36,853 nt of DNA from Romeriopsis navalis LEGE 11480 (GTDB lineage Bacteria; Cyanobacteriota; Cyanobacteriia; Leptolyngbyales; Leptolyngbyaceae), in assembly GCF_015207035.1 (NCBI RefSeq), contig NZ_JADEXQ010000063.1, positions 1-36,853 of the forward strand. The letters are read 5' to 3'. Shown one piece after another: positions 6,801-15,209 of this stretch. The position numbers and the translations under genes were made by a program. The first letter of the stretch is position 1, and each line of letters begins with the position of its first letter. The notes below the pieces were generated by a model. It searched no databases, had not been told where the DNA came from, and worked only from the letters and a program-made list of their open reading frames with translations.

Positions 6801-9249
6801 TAAAACCGCGCAAGGCAATGTTCCCTTGAATTTGCGGCTGTGTGATGGCACCGTTTAATCGCCCATCAAAATCAGTTACCCCATTGACTTGCAAGGCTGG
6901 AGGTAGCGCTACGGGCAATTTCGACAACGCGAGATTTTTGGCATTTACCCGTAAATCTAACCCAGTGATTGCCGGATTGCCCTGGACATTCGCAAAGATG
7001 GTGCCACTGGCTGATAGATCGGGTCCTATTGCCGATAGCAGGTTAACCTGACGGCCATCCCAGTTGAACTTTGCGTCAATCGGCTGCGATGCGAGGGAAA
7101 TACCTTGAGAGAGTCGGACTTGCCCATCGAGCCGTGTCTGCGGAATACTGAGGTTCGCGAGATTCCCGCGCAGTTTGAGCTGACCATCGGCTGCTCCACG
7201 CAAATCTTTATTCACTTGAGCCAAGGCAATACTTGCTAGATCCACATCCGCTTGCCAGCGCTGATCGGCAAACCGGGCTAAAGCGTTAATTCTGCCACCA
7301 TAGGTCTGTGCCGCCAAATTAATCGTGCCAACCGTTTGAGCCAATTTGAGCTGATCGAGTCGCCCTTGCAACGCAGCCGTCCCACTCGCCAGACCTGTAA
7401 CTTGTGGGTTGATTTGAGTCAAGTTGAGATTTGCCGCACGGACATTTGCAAACCACTGACGATCGCGCAATGCACCACTTCCCTCAACTCTCCCACCATA
7501 GGTTTGTGCAACAAATTCGATATTGCCCGTTGTTTGGTCAATACTGGGTTGATCAAGACTGCCGCGTAGGTTAGCCGTTCCAGTGGCTACTCCGTCTAAT
7601 TGTGCATTCACTTTCGCCAAGTTAGCATTCACAACGCGGATATTTGCCTGCCACTGACGATCGCGCAGTTGCCCTGTCGCCGTCACTGTTCCACCATAGG
7701 CTTGGGCTGAAAATTGCGAGATATCAATTTGCTTACCGTTCTGCGCAATTATCAGATTGCCCCGTGCGGCATAGTCCGATTCTGGTGCTTGCCAGTTGAC
7801 CCGCGTAATTAGGTTGTCAACTCGGCCATTAACCTTGACCGTTGCATCCACAGGACCAACTTTGACTGGGGGCTGCTGCTGCGTATAAATCTGAGCGATC
7901 GCATCGCCTGGAAGCGCTGCCACATTTAGATCGACTTTAATACTTTGTGGAGCCGTAATATTAATCGCCGCTTGGCCCGTTACCCGTCCACCAACTTGTG
8001 GTGCCAGTGTCAGGTCTGCAAGCGTTAACTGACCCGTTTTCGTATTTAACTGAAACTTGCTAGCGACTTGTCCAAGGGCGACTTTATCTACGATGACCGC
8101 TTGGGTATTACGCACTGTCCCAGACAATATTGGCGCACCGATCGGCCCTTGCATATTCACTTGCGCCGCGACTGCCCCAATCACGGGCACGGGCGATTTA
8201 ACTTCAAAGGTCTTCAGAAACAACGGAATACCAACGTTGGCAATTTTCGCTTTGAGATCGAATCCCACGTTCGGGTCAATCGTCCCATCAGCCACAAACG
8301 GAATCGTGCCAAACTTGGCTTTTACACCCTTCAGATTAATTGCTTGACCCGCAAAATTTATCTTGCCGTTAATCGATTGCAACGGCTGTGGTGTGCCGGG
8401 AGCAATCAGATCAACCTGCTTTAAATTTGCCTCTCCCTGCAAACTTACAGGGCTGTTAGGTGCTAGCGTCATGACAACTTTGCCATCCGCCCGCCCTTTC
8501 TGGATCTCGATGGGCAATTGCGCGAGTCGATCGATATCTGCCACTAACAGATCATCCGCCTCAACTGTAATTTCCGAGTGCATGCCTTGCCCTTGGCGCT
8601 GCTGACTTTCGCCATTTATCTGTAAACTACCGTTTGTTGCAGCATTTGCGCGCAAATCATAGGTGAAACGACGATTTTCATCAAGCAGATTGAGCGCCCC
8701 AAAAACTTGATTTAACTGAATTGACTTACGCGTTTGCTTCGGCTTCGGCTTCGGGGAAAGTTCAATCTTCGCATCCTTTAACTGCACCTGGTTCAACTGC
8801 ACCTCAATTGCAGCTTTCTCCTCGGACTGCCGCAGCTTAGTCGCAATCCAAAGTCCATCAAAATCCTGCTTCAAATAGGCTTCCGGCTGAATTAACGCGA
8901 CATTCAGCGCCAACTGTCGCTGCCATAATAATTTCCACGGATTAAATTGTATCTGTACCGCTTTAACCGTCAAACGATCGGCGTCATCACTGGTTGCTGG
9001 TACAGAGCTTTGGCCAAACTGTAAATGATTAAAGGAAAACTCCTCAAGATCGCCAATCTTAATGGGACGGTTCAGCTCTTTGCTGAGCGACTTCGATACC
9101 AGCGGAGCCAACTCTTGATGAATAAATATCCAGGCCCACCGCGACCCAGCCGCAATACCTGCAACTGCCAATAATGCTAGTACAAATAACGCTTTAATCC
9201 ACCAGGAACGCTGTGAAGGTGGTGGTGTTGATGGTTCAGAAGAGGACAT
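3868..9249 (-). CDS. tamB: TamB/DUF490-like inner-membrane-anchored envelope protein
   Basis: This very large protein (1793 aa) has one N-terminal membrane anchor at about 17-37. A long run of beta-rich AsmA/TamB-like repeats follows, and the C-terminus has the TamB (DUF490) character, ending in an aromatic residue (FEYNARF). In the TamB family such proteins form a hydrophobic groove bridging inner and outer membranes for phospholipid transport or outer-membrane protein assembly with an Omp85 partner. No Omp85 gene is in this window. A block at about residues 500-700 is made of 66-residue repeats, marked by YGG followed by LRDRQW. AGG lies 6 nt before the ATG, supporting the start. It appears monocistronic. 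The family call is firm; transport of lipid is inferred. Confidence 0.88.
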   Translation of the reverse strand: MSSSEPSTPPPSQRSWWIKALFVLALLAVAGIAAGSRWAWIFIHQELAPLVSKSLSKELNRPIKIGDLEEFSFNHLQFGQSSVPATSDDADRLTVKAVQIQFNPWKLLWQRQLALNVALIQPEAYLKQDFDGLWIATKLRQSEEKAAIEVQLNQVQLKDAKIELSPKPKPKQTRKSIQLNQVFGALNLLDENRRFTYDLRANAATNGSLQINGESQQRQGQGMHSEITVEADDLLVADIDRLAQLPIEIQKGRADGKVVMTLAPNSPVSLQGEANLKQVDLIAPGTPQPLQSINGKINFAGQAINLKGVKAKFGTIPFVADGTIDPNVGFDLKAKIANVGIPLFLKTFEVKSPVPVIGAVAAQVNMQGPIGAPILSGTVRNTQAVIVDKVALGQVASKFQLNTKTGQLTLADLTLAPQVGGRVTGQAAINITAPQSIKVDLNVAALPGDAIAQIYTQQQPPVKVGPVDATVKVNGRVDNLITRVNWQAPESDYAARGNLIIAQNGKQIDISQFSAQAYGGTVTATGQLRDRQWQANIRVVNANLAKVNAQLDGVATGTANLRGSLDQPSIDQTTGNIEFVAQTYGGRVEGSGALRDRQWFANVRAANLNLTQINPQVTGLASGTAALQGRLDQLKLAQTVGTINLAAQTYGGRINALARFADQRWQADVDLASIALAQVNKDLRGAADGQLKLRGNLANLSIPQTRLDGQVRLSQGISLASQPIDAKFNWDGRQVNLLSAIGPDLSASGTIFANVQGNPAITGLDLRVNAKNLALSKLPVALPPALQVNGVTDFDGRLNGAITQPQIQGNIALRGFSVNSLKFEPLRGQVNLTPGQGLKLATVGANDRLALNLNGQNQPISVNIQRDQLKIFGQAQGDLFNLKVAAVPLSELNSLGLPVSSISGQLSGNLTVDLARQEIPQAQLFIDQAAFGQFSTAFRSKRVKAQGSYVNGVARGNITLAQPQLGSIATNNINTNFVYANRLLRVSDLLLQKGDSRFLIAGAVDLKSKPKVTGSVKVEQGRIEDVFAALQVFELSGFSSGLSSGPGPTANAKAADIGRITVGAPNQSDISLKMQLEQFEKLNQQIQKIAAAKPAPPTYTNIRGRFNSDVRFQFGPQGLSIDEFKLQARNVEWRPYPTSQSQVKDQSTPLVAPDNSALQIQSIVVDASYIDRQLNLTRAIAQIGEAQVNLQLNYGGKNTAGQLSINKLPIAEIQRFYPLAGQITGDLTTTATISGSRENPTIKGLVSITDGAINNQPINRAGGIFNYNLGRLDLSASLNLAASESLSIVGEIPLPIPQIQVYPANEKIAAEIRVQDDGIALLNLVDLPIKWISGKGQVKLKVEGALDDIRADGVVALNDASFAVQGLPEALKRVNGQIRFDRNWVQVERLEGAFNQGNIAAKGRIPISGVLPNVVIPDGLALQDCLAQGAEQGLNQSLNVALNQISLSYQELYRGGVKGCVNVAGNLFEPSLTGEVALSNGKILLTDKASPATTTAAANDASGQRKTSPTSSGVAFQNLRLNLNQNIQIVKAPIINFVAEGALTVNGKLNALQPTGEVFLRSGQVNLFSTQFVLARGYRHRAAFIQGKGLDPYIDVRLIALVPEVTRTPLFTQEQTIAAEIDDSPRLASSFGALGSVRVEAKVEGAASQLFDNLELSSTPRRSQNEIVGLLGGSFIDALSGGDGTTLGLANLASSGLLRNIQGSIGNALGLSDFRLFPTISTREDQRSSTLGLAAEAGYDITPALSGSVLKVLTNGAPAQFGLRYRINDNFLFRGSTDFSGESRAFFEYNARF
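7150..7750 (-). repeat. Three to four 66-residue tandem repeats inside the TamB-like gene
   Basis: The CCACCATAGG motif, which encodes the YGG core, recurs at about 7691, 7494 and 7297, a period of about 197-198 bp or 66 codons. Each copy reads roughly AQ-x-YGG, about 8 residues, LRDRQW, then NxNLxxIN, GxAxG and LxGxLDQ. A degenerate further unit follows toward 7150. This looks like internal duplication that lengthened the beta groove. Confidence 0.75.
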
Positions 9250-9570
9250 ACAAGACCTATCTCACAGTGTTTGTTGAAGCTCATTGCGTGCATCTTAACG
9301 TGCGTAACGCACACGTGGCTGTTTCTCGCTAACAGATCAAATTCTGTTGAATATGTAATAGAGTATGAATTAAATTCGGGGGAATCAGGCGAAAAATCGA
9401 CTTAGATTAAGCGTTATGGGAAAAAATGCTCTAAAAGCGTAATTAAGTAAAAATTTAGACTGATGACGAAGTCGGTTGCAATGCGGCGGATCAATGAATT
9501 GTGCTGGAATGAATTGTAGTGGTTGGATACCGGCAGTGTTCAAAACCCCTATCGTATTATGCTCCGTAGA
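9250..9570. other. Intergenic region upstream of the TamB-like gene
   Basis: No coding frame is supported here. It must carry the promoter of the TamB-like gene on the minus strand and the 3' end of the receiver gene transcript. A short palindrome, GTGCG-TAA-CGCAC, lies near 9300-9312. I see no clear terminator. Confidence 0.45.
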
Positions 9571-9996
9571 TTACGTTGGGATAACCGATCGAATAGTCAG
9601 CCCTAACGTTTCAGCAAACTGTGCGAAAGTCAAGAACTTGGGCACATACCCCGTGACATCTAGCTGTGTAGCTTCCCAGACTTGTTGGTCGATCGAGTGT
9701 GACATTACAATCACCGGAATATCCCAAGGTCTTTCAAAAAGGCGTAGGTTGCGTAGTAGTGAAATTCCACCGGCATGGGGCAGATCTAGGTCAAGCAAGA
9801 GAATCGATCGTTTGATGTCGGTATTTTCTGAAGCAACTGCTAGTTTCTCAAGGGCTTCCACACCATCCGGCACAACTTGTAGGTTGATATTGAGTTGACT
9901 GCGACGGAGAGCTCGCTGAACGATCATGACTTCCAATGCATCATCTTCGACTAATAGCAGATTGATTCCTTGTGTTTCATCCTGGTGTGCCAGCAT
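9571..9996 (-). CDS. Rcp1-like single-domain response regulator
   Basis: This 141-residue protein is one receiver domain. The acidic pocket is E17-D18-D19 in LLVEDDA, the phosphoacceptor is D69 in LLLDLDLP, the switch Ser is S99 in VIVMSHS, and the conserved Lys is K120. The pattern of insertions and lack of an output domain match the cyanobacterial Rcp1 group, which acts as a phosphotransfer partner of phytochrome-type kinases. GAGGAA lies about 9 nt upstream of the ATG. No kinase gene adjoins it, but the signalling cluster at 13.3-20.5 kb is close. Ser in place of the usual Thr at the switch position is a mild variation. Confidence 0.85.
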   Translation of the reverse strand: MLAHQDETQGINLLLVEDDALEVMIVQRALRRSQLNINLQVVPDGVEALEKLAVASENTDIKRSILLLDLDLPHAGGISLLRNLRLFERPWDIPVIVMSHSIDQQVWEATQLDVTGYVPKFLTFAQFAETLGLTIRSVIPT

Positions 9997-10123
9997 ATGG
10001 CTGATTCCTCAACTTTAAATTTAAAAAGATATCCGTATCTATTTCCGCTAATCCCGAAAACTAAGATTGAGCTTGCTCTGAATACTGAACATTGCCGATA
10101 TAGACTCAGGCCAAAATAGACTG

Positions 10124-10318
10124 CTAAATACAAACAACATTGGTGTTACCAATGGAATTGATACTATCCACATATTGCCAATCAGTCCGTTCATCGTCGC
10201 CCGCTAAAAGAGATAAATCCAGTCCGGAGAATGCGCCACGCAATATACCTTTTGAGCTACAGTCTAATTCGAGCATTCCAGGCCGTGATGTGTCTAAAAT
10301 AGCTGCGATAGTTTTCAT
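10124..10318 (-). CDS. Hypothetical small protein (64 aa)
   Basis: This frame reads MKTIAAILDTSRPGMLELDC at the N-terminus and has a Gly/Leu/Asp-rich middle. I chose the ATG at 10318 rather than the longer frame from 10357 because the shorter product begins like a small folded protein. Neither start has a good ribosome binding site. It lies between the amylase gene and the receiver gene, all on the same strand. A plus-strand frame covers the same bases, so coding strand is not certain. No family recognised. Confidence 0.33.
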   Translation of the reverse strand: MKTIAAILDTSRPGMLELDCSSKGILRGAFSGLDLSLLAGDDERTDWQYVDSINSIGNTNVVCI

Positions 10319-10425
10319 GATTGGCAAAGTCCAGATTGGATTTTGATATTTAGTCAAAGCGATTGCTGAATTCCGGCATTAGCACTGACTTAGAACAGTC
10401 ACAGCAGTGACCAAGGCATCTAAAA

Positions 10426-11904
10426 TCATTGCTGAGGCACCCAGACGGAGACGGAACCCGCCGCGCAAGGAAATTCGGCCCAGCCATGCTCGTTTGTTGT
10501 GACTGAGTCGGTAATATGCTCAGTCAGATCAATATAGGTTTGCGCAGGCTGTGCTGTTTCCATCCACTTTTGTCCCGCATCACCATTACTCAAGACGACA
10601 GCCATACCACCGGGTTTTGCTTCTGTCCCAATCCGCGTCCAACCGATCGTGTTAGCGTGGTCAAAATAGTCGTATTGGTCGCCGTAAGCGTACTCCTGCC
10701 GCACCTTAAGGAAAATATCAATTAGCCGCTGGTGACTATCCATCCATATCTCATACTCTTGACCATCATTACCCTGATCACGATAGTGAGCACCATAATA
10801 ATCAGCATAGAAAATGCATGGATAGCCATCTCGGCGGAGCAAGATTAAGGCGTAGGCTAGTGGCTTAAACCAAGGCTCAACAACTGATTCTAAGGCTTGT
10901 AGCGGCTGTGAATCATGATTTTCTACCAAAGTCACAGCTAATGCAGGTTGCTGCTTGACTAAGCTGTTATCAAAAATTTGGCGCAGGTCATACCCATTCC
11001 CGGCTTTGCTAGCATCAGCAAAGTTGTAATGTAGAGGTGCATCAAATAACATGACATCACCACCGGTCACGTCAATAAAATGATGCAACGCCTCAACGTC
11101 ACCGGACCAATATTCCCCGACGGCAAACAAGCGTTTGCCCGATTGTTTACGGCAATGTTGTAGCCATTGAGGAAAGAAGCCGGCTCGAACATGTTTTACT
11201 GCATCAAACCGAAATCCATCAACATTCGTCGTATCAACATACCATTCCCCCCAGCGATTTAAGCGTGTCTGTACCTCTGGATGCTCAACATCAAGGTCGC
11301 AGCCCATGAGATAGTCAAAAACACCTTTTTCTAAATCAACATTGTTATCAAATTGTTTGCCTTCGAATAGATAAATAGCATCCTTGTCTTGATCATGCTG
11401 ATTGTAGTCAACAGCATCAAAATGCCACCAGTGCCACTCGGCATCGGAATATTTACCATCACGGCCGGGAAACGTATAATGTGTCCAGACCTTAACTGTC
11501 TGCATATCACCGATCGTTTCATGGCGGTTATGGGGATTTAGCGGCACAGCCTGAGCTTCTTCCGCATGGTCGGCACCCATCATATGATTCATGACCACGT
11601 CTGCGTAGACTTCGATACCAGAGGCTTGAACTGCAGCAATCGCATCCAGGTACTCGGCCTTCGTACCATACTTCGTACGCACCGAACCTTTCTGATCAAA
11701 CTCGCCTAGATCGTACATGTCGTAAACGCCATAGCCAACGTCATATCCGCCTCCAAGACCTTTGTAAGCAGGGGGTAACCACAAGGCTGTAATGCCGATT
11801 TCCGCTAGATCATTAGACTTTGATTTGAGATCATTCCAAAGCTTCCCATCTGGTTCCACATACCAGTGGAAGAACTGCATCATGACACCATTAACTTTAG
11901 ACAT
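10426..11904 (-). CDS. amyA: Cytoplasmic alpha-amylase (GH13)
   Basis: This 492-residue protein is a complete GH13 alpha-amylase that hydrolyses internal alpha-1,4 bonds of glycogen or maltodextrin. It begins GVMMQFFHWY, as in bacterial cytoplasmic amylases, and lacks a signal peptide. The four conserved GH13 regions are present: DVVMNH at 102-107, FRFDAVKH with nucleophile D234, VGEYW with acid-base E264, and VENHDSQ with D331. A C-terminal beta domain ends in VSVWVP. Length is normal for the group. It is flanked by small genes of unrelated type, so probably transcribed alone. It likely takes part in glycogen turnover. The enzyme class is firm; the exact product size range is not visible. 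Confidence 0.93.
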   Translation of the reverse strand: MSKVNGVMMQFFHWYVEPDGKLWNDLKSKSNDLAEIGITALWLPPAYKGLGGGYDVGYGVYDMYDLGEFDQKGSVRTKYGTKAEYLDAIAAVQASGIEVYADVVMNHMMGADHAEEAQAVPLNPHNRHETIGDMQTVKVWTHYTFPGRDGKYSDAEWHWWHFDAVDYNQHDQDKDAIYLFEGKQFDNNVDLEKGVFDYLMGCDLDVEHPEVQTRLNRWGEWYVDTTNVDGFRFDAVKHVRAGFFPQWLQHCRKQSGKRLFAVGEYWSGDVEALHHFIDVTGGDVMLFDAPLHYNFADASKAGNGYDLRQIFDNSLVKQQPALAVTLVENHDSQPLQALESVVEPWFKPLAYALILLRRDGYPCIFYADYYGAHYRDQGNDGQEYEIWMDSHQRLIDIFLKVRQEYAYGDQYDYFDHANTIGWTRIGTEAKPGGMAVVLSNGDAGQKWMETAQPAQTYIDLTEHITDSVTTNEHGWAEFPCAAGSVSVWVPQQ

Positions 11905-12007
11905 GCTGGACTCCAGACCTGAGATAATCGATAAAACGAAGGGAGCTAATTGAAATTTTTTACAGAATCAACAATTACTCTGATGTGGTAATTGGTGCTT
12001 GCAACAG

Positions 12008-12184
12008 CTATTGTTGAATGTCATCGAGCTGCTCGATCGTGATAAAACCGTATTGCCACAACAGCATTGGTAAAGGTCCGTGCTGTCTCTGGCTTTGACG
12101 TAGCGCAACCTGAATTTGCTCTGAAGATAGTGCCAGCTCTGTTTTCAGGAACTGAATTAACTGCTGCAAGTTGTGGTATTTCAT
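12008..12184 (-). CDS. DUF2949 family small protein
   Basis: This 58-residue frame runs from an ATG at 12184 to a TAG at 12008. The first helix (LQQLIQFLKTELALS) is followed by IQVALRQ, then the conserved block GPLPMLLWQYGFITIEQLD, which I recognise as the DUF2949 signature of short cyanobacterial proteins. Function of the family is unknown. It lies 80 bp downstream of the NblA-like gene on the same strand and is probably co-transcribed. The ATG has no good Shine-Dalgarno sequence, so translation may depend on the upstream gene. A longer frame in another phase at 12021-12305 overlaps it and looks like a shadow. Confidence 0.78.
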   Translation of the reverse strand: MKYHNLQQLIQFLKTELALSSEQIQVALRQSQRQHGPLPMLLWQYGFITIEQLDDIQQ

Positions 12185-12264
12185 AGAACTTTTGAGAACA
12201 CACGAGAACGAAACTAAAAATTGCGATTGATGAGGGAAGAGATGGATGTGAATGACTTACCAAG

Positions 12265-12462
12265 CTAGGTCGAAGGGGTTGCTTCGCAGTGGGTCGCTGC
12301 TTCAATTAAATGCTGGATGACATTTTCTTTAACCATGAGCTGGCGGGTGAAATTAACTACGGCAGCTTGAAGTTCCTCACGACTGAGATAATCGGTGGAA
12401 ACTTCCAGGGCGCATATATGAAATTCCTGTTCGAGGGATAGTTGAAACTTACGGTTATCCAT
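12265..12462 (-). CDS. NblA-like phycobilisome degradation protein
   Basis: This 65-residue protein resembles NblA, the small helical adaptor that binds phycobiliproteins and delivers them to Clp protease during nutrient stress. The NblA-like features are LSLEQEF near the N-terminus, a first helix, then SREELQ and the second helix with RQLMVKENVIQHLI. I chose the ATG at 12462 because GGAGA sits about 6 nt upstream; the longer frame from 12498 includes that site. The C-terminal tail (AATHCEATPST) is longer than usual. The DUF2949 gene follows. Presence of an NblA suggests the host makes phycobiliproteins. It could be a divergent paralogue rather than the main NblA. Confidence 0.75.
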   Translation of the reverse strand: MDNRKFQLSLEQEFHICALEVSTDYLSREELQAAVVNFTRQLMVKENVIQHLIEAATHCEATPST

Positions 12463-12776
12463 TTGATGTCTCCATAAAATTTGTTTATTCTGCTGCATCC
12501 AGCCCAGCTAAGAACTAACAAAGCATTGACTGAAGATTTGATCCCACTCTAAAACTTCTAGTTGAATTTGCAGTCTGTCTGATTGCGGAAACCCACTGAA
12601 TCAAAAGGAATACCTCGTCACATAGGGTATTTCGGGCTGTATTCCCTGGAGTGAAACTATTCTAGCGATCGTTCCCTAATCGAGAATGGAAAAATCTCGG
12701 GTTTGCACTTTCGGTAGACGGTAGTTCAGTGATCACGGCATAAAGTGGAAATGTTGGAAAAAGAGGAAATCAATTT

Positions 12777-13118
12777 ATGGATAACCGCACAGAAAGAGAT
12801 GGTTACGATCGTCAGATGATTCCCGCTGAGATAGCGGCGCGGATTGAGCGTGAAGGCGAAGATTACAAGCAAATTCCGGATCAGGATAGCGAAGGCATTG
12901 ATACAACAGATGGTGTGACCGTTGACAATGAAGGCTTGCTCAATAACTATGCGATTGAGCCTGAAATGTACTACGAAGAGCCCGGCGATCGTGCGGAAAT
13001 AAAGGCAGCCGAGAAGGCAGAGCGCGAAGCACAGTTGAAAGAGATTAATCAGACAGACGAGTCGGGTCAGTTGACGATGGAGCAAGACCGCCGTGGTCGT
13101 GGTGTCGGCATTATCTAG
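12777..13118 (+). CDS. Hypothetical hydrophilic acidic protein (113 aa)
   Basis: This soluble, highly charged protein is rich in Glu, Asp, Arg and Gln. It has an unstructured-looking N-terminal half (IPDQDSEGIDTTDG) and a helical charged segment at about 72-92 (EIKAAEKAEREAQLKEIN). It has no membrane segment or signal. GAGGAA lies about 9 nt before the ATG, and a strong hairpin follows the stop, so the gene looks like a complete single transcription unit. It reads divergently from the NblA-like gene, with 314 bp between starts. I recognise no named family. The composition is that of a stress-related hydrophilic protein, but that is only compositional. Confidence 0.7.
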   Translation: MDNRTERDGYDRQMIPAEIAARIEREGEDYKQIPDQDSEGIDTTDGVTVDNEGLLNNYAIEPEMYYEEPGDRAEIKAAEKAEREAQLKEINQTDESGQLTMEQDRRGRGVGII

Positions 13119-13161
13119 GCAGCTATCAATATGGGTGAGAAAAAACATCTCTAACGCCCAC

Positions 13162-13189
13162 GGGCCAGGCATATTAATATGTCTGGCCC
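13162..13189 (+). terminator. Hairpin terminator after the 113-aa gene
   Basis: The arms GGGCCAGGCATAT and ATATGTCTGGCCC form a 13-bp stem with one G-T pair and a very short loop. It is followed by ATAGTTTATT, which is moderately T-rich. It lies 43 bp past the stop and also faces the end of the minus-strand receiver-kinase gene. Confidence 0.65.
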
Positions 13190-13288
13190 ATAGTTTATTG
13201 GTTCAACACTGCATCAATCATGATTAGATCGAGCATTTATCGTAGTATTGATGCCCATAGCCTTGACACTTATCGTCTTGATGCAAGC

Positions 13289-14407
13289 CTAAATCAATGG
13301 CAATAGAATGATAAAAGTCGTACCTTGGCCTACCTGGGATTCAACCTCGATTTGCCCCTGATGACTTTCAATAATTTTGCGTGATAGATATAGTCCTAAA
13401 CCGCTATTAGATCGCTTGTGCTTGCCTCGCCGAAATCGCTTAAATAGCTGAGTTTGATCAGCTTCAGAGATGCCGACACCAGTATCACTGACGGTAATTT
13501 TAAACTGTGGATTGCTGGGACTGCTACCGGTGAGCCGAATCGTAATACCACCCGTTTCTGTGAATTTGAGGCTATTCCCAATTAAATTCACTAAGACACG
13601 CTTAATTTCTGCGCGATCAAGTGCAATATCATAGGTGAGTTGGGGCGCTGTAATTTCGAACTCTAAGCTGAGTTGTTTATCAATCGCAAGTGGCTCAAGC
13701 TGCTGTAGAACTTCTTTAACGAGGCGTGGCATATTGACGCTCACCCGGTTGATTTCCTTGGCTCCAGCCTCATAGCTATAGACTTCAACCAGATCCTGAA
13801 CCATTTTTAGCAAATCACGATTGCTACTAGTAATGATGTCAATTTTAGCTTGAACGGTTTCTGCGACTTCACCAAACGCACCTTCTTGAATCAACTCCAG
13901 CATACGATTAGCACCAACTAGCGGTGTTTGCATATCGTGGGTCATGCGTGAAATAAACTCTTCGCGTTGTTCGAGTAGTGCTTCGCGTTGTTGTTTAATC
14001 CGCTCAGATTCCTGCTGTGCCGCGTATAAGCGTAGGCATTGCCGCATAATCCGATCAAGTAACTCAGGCCGGATCTTATCTTTGGCAATATAGTCTGAGG
14101 CACCGGCTTTCATAAGTGCCACAGCAACCTGCTCATCTCCGTGACCCGTCAGCGCAATTAGCGGATAGCGCACTCCGAGTTGTCTCAATTGGCCAACGAG
14201 CTCAACGCCATTACCATCCGGTAAGTTGTAATCGACGAAGGTGCAGTCGAAAGACTGACTCTGGCTAAGGTCCAAAGCCGCCTTGCAGTTTTCAGCTTCA
14301 ATTACCTCTAGCTCGGTTTGAATTTTGCGGAGATTACGCTTTACGGCCATCCGATCCACCGCATCATCATCAACGACAAGAACCTTTAATCTTTCTTGTT
14401 GCACCAT
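13289..14407 (-). CDS. Receiver-histidine kinase hybrid (REC-HisKA-HATPase)
   Basis: The product has an N-terminal receiver domain (about 7-120) with acidic residues in VVDDD, phosphoacceptor D59 in FVDYNLP, T87 in ALTGHG and K109. A helical linker follows, then HisKA with H157 in RMTHDMQTP, then an HATPase domain with N box NLIGNSLKF, G1 DTGVGIS and G2 SGLGLYLS. The protein is soluble, so it probably relays phosphate after its receiver is charged by another kinase. I use the ATG at 14407 (372 aa) because AGGAAG lies about 5 nt upstream; the frame could extend to 14464. It follows the lone receiver gene by 75 bp and likely shares its transcript. Confidence 0.88.
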   Translation of the reverse strand: MVQQERLKVLVVDDDAVDRMAVKRNLRKIQTELEVIEAENCKAALDLSQSQSFDCTFVDYNLPDGNGVELVGQLRQLGVRYPLIALTGHGDEQVAVALMKAGASDYIAKDKIRPELLDRIMRQCLRLYAAQQESERIKQQREALLEQREEFISRMTHDMQTPLVGANRMLELIQEGAFGEVAETVQAKIDIITSSNRDLLKMVQDLVEVYSYEAGAKEINRVSVNMPRLVKEVLQQLEPLAIDKQLSLEFEITAPQLTYDIALDRAEIKRVLVNLIGNSLKFTETGGITIRLTGSSPSNPQFKITVSDTGVGISEADQTQLFKRFRRGKHKRSNSGLGLYLSRKIIESHQGQIEVESQVGQGTTFIILLPLI

Positions 14408-14482
14408 TGTCTTCCTACGAATCTTGAATTCAATGCGATTTTCCTGAGCCGCATTATTGATCAAAGCTCTGTAGCGTAACGA

Positions 14483-14935
14483 TTAACTAGAAATCTGGCA
14501 AATACTCCAATAACGGGTGATGATGCCGATCATCTCAACAAATTCATGAAAATCAACTGGCTTAACAATATAGCCCGCAACATTTAACTCATAGGCTGCT
14601 GCTAAATCCTGGGGTTGATCGGATGTGGTTAGAATAATGACTGGAATTTTACACATGTTTTCCCGGCTGCGTAGAATTCTGAGAAACTCGAGCCCACCCA
14701 TCTTCGGCATATTTAAATCAAGCAAGATAATCAGGTTATCGCGCTCACCAGATGAGCTATCACCATAGCAATCATCGAGAATTTCTAATGCTTCGAGCCC
14801 ATGCGCTGCTCGCTGCAATGGAATATCCAGATGATTTTTGCGCAGAGCACGCTGGACATTCATCACATCGACATCGTCATCTTCAATCAGGAGTAGACTA
14901 AACTGCCGTTTTCTAACTAGATTGAGGGTTTGCAT
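14483..14935 (-). CDS. Rcp1-like single-domain response regulator
   Basis: This 150-residue protein is a single receiver domain with LLIEDDD, phosphoacceptor D73 in LLDLNMPKMGG, T103 in IILTTSDQP and K125 in YIVKPVDF. All active-site residues are canonical. It lacks an output domain and belongs to the Rcp1-like group common in cyanobacteria. It sits directly upstream of the receiver-kinase hybrid on the same strand and downstream of two sensor kinases, so a phosphorelay among these four proteins is plausible. The ribosome binding site is weak. It is more typical than the receiver at 9571-9996. Confidence 0.88.
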   Translation of the reverse strand: MQTLNLVRKRQFSLLLIEDDDVDVMNVQRALRKNHLDIPLQRAAHGLEALEILDDCYGDSSSGERDNLIILLDLNMPKMGGLEFLRILRSRENMCKIPVIILTTSDQPQDLAAAYELNVAGYIVKPVDFHEFVEMIGIITRYWSICQISS

Positions 14936-15209
14936 TGGGACGGTCTCGCATGCATTAAACTTGGGTACAAATCATTCAGGTGTTGTAGTCGCTGAATTAG
15001 GTATAGCCAGCTAATTATAAGCTGATGTTTTAAGTCTGAGTTTCTCTTTAGGGAGAAATGATAATCTAGCAATGAGAGGGAATTGGGAATTTTTATTCTA
15101 TTTTAAGGGGTAAGATGCGGCATCACTGGACGTATACCTACCTATGTATGTTGACATTGATTAGTTGGACTGACTTCTTACTAAAGGGGTGGATTCGCCG
15201 ACCTGTATA

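Noticed and set aside
7297-7710. Evenly spaced CCACCATAGG motif taken as a CRISPR-like array
   Set aside because: The spacing is a multiple of three within one frame and the intervening DNA is itself similar, so it is a protein repeat in the TamB-like gene.
9476-9898. 140-residue plus-strand frame
   Set aside because: It lies antisense to a complete receiver domain with all active-site residues; its Cys/Ser-rich composition is not protein-like.
10140-10346. 68-residue plus-strand frame opposite the small minus-strand frame
   Set aside because: Neighbouring genes are all on the minus strand and the composition is no better than the minus-strand frame; kept only the latter at low confidence.
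12021-12305. 94-residue minus-strand frame over the DUF2949 gene
   Set aside because: A different frame at 12008-12184 matches the DUF2949 signature; this one starts inside the NblA-like gene and lacks features.
12726-13172. 148-residue hydrophobic frame on the minus strand
   Set aside because: It is antisense to the 113-residue acidic gene, which has a good ribosome binding site and a terminator. Its hydrophobicity is the expected shadow of charged codons.
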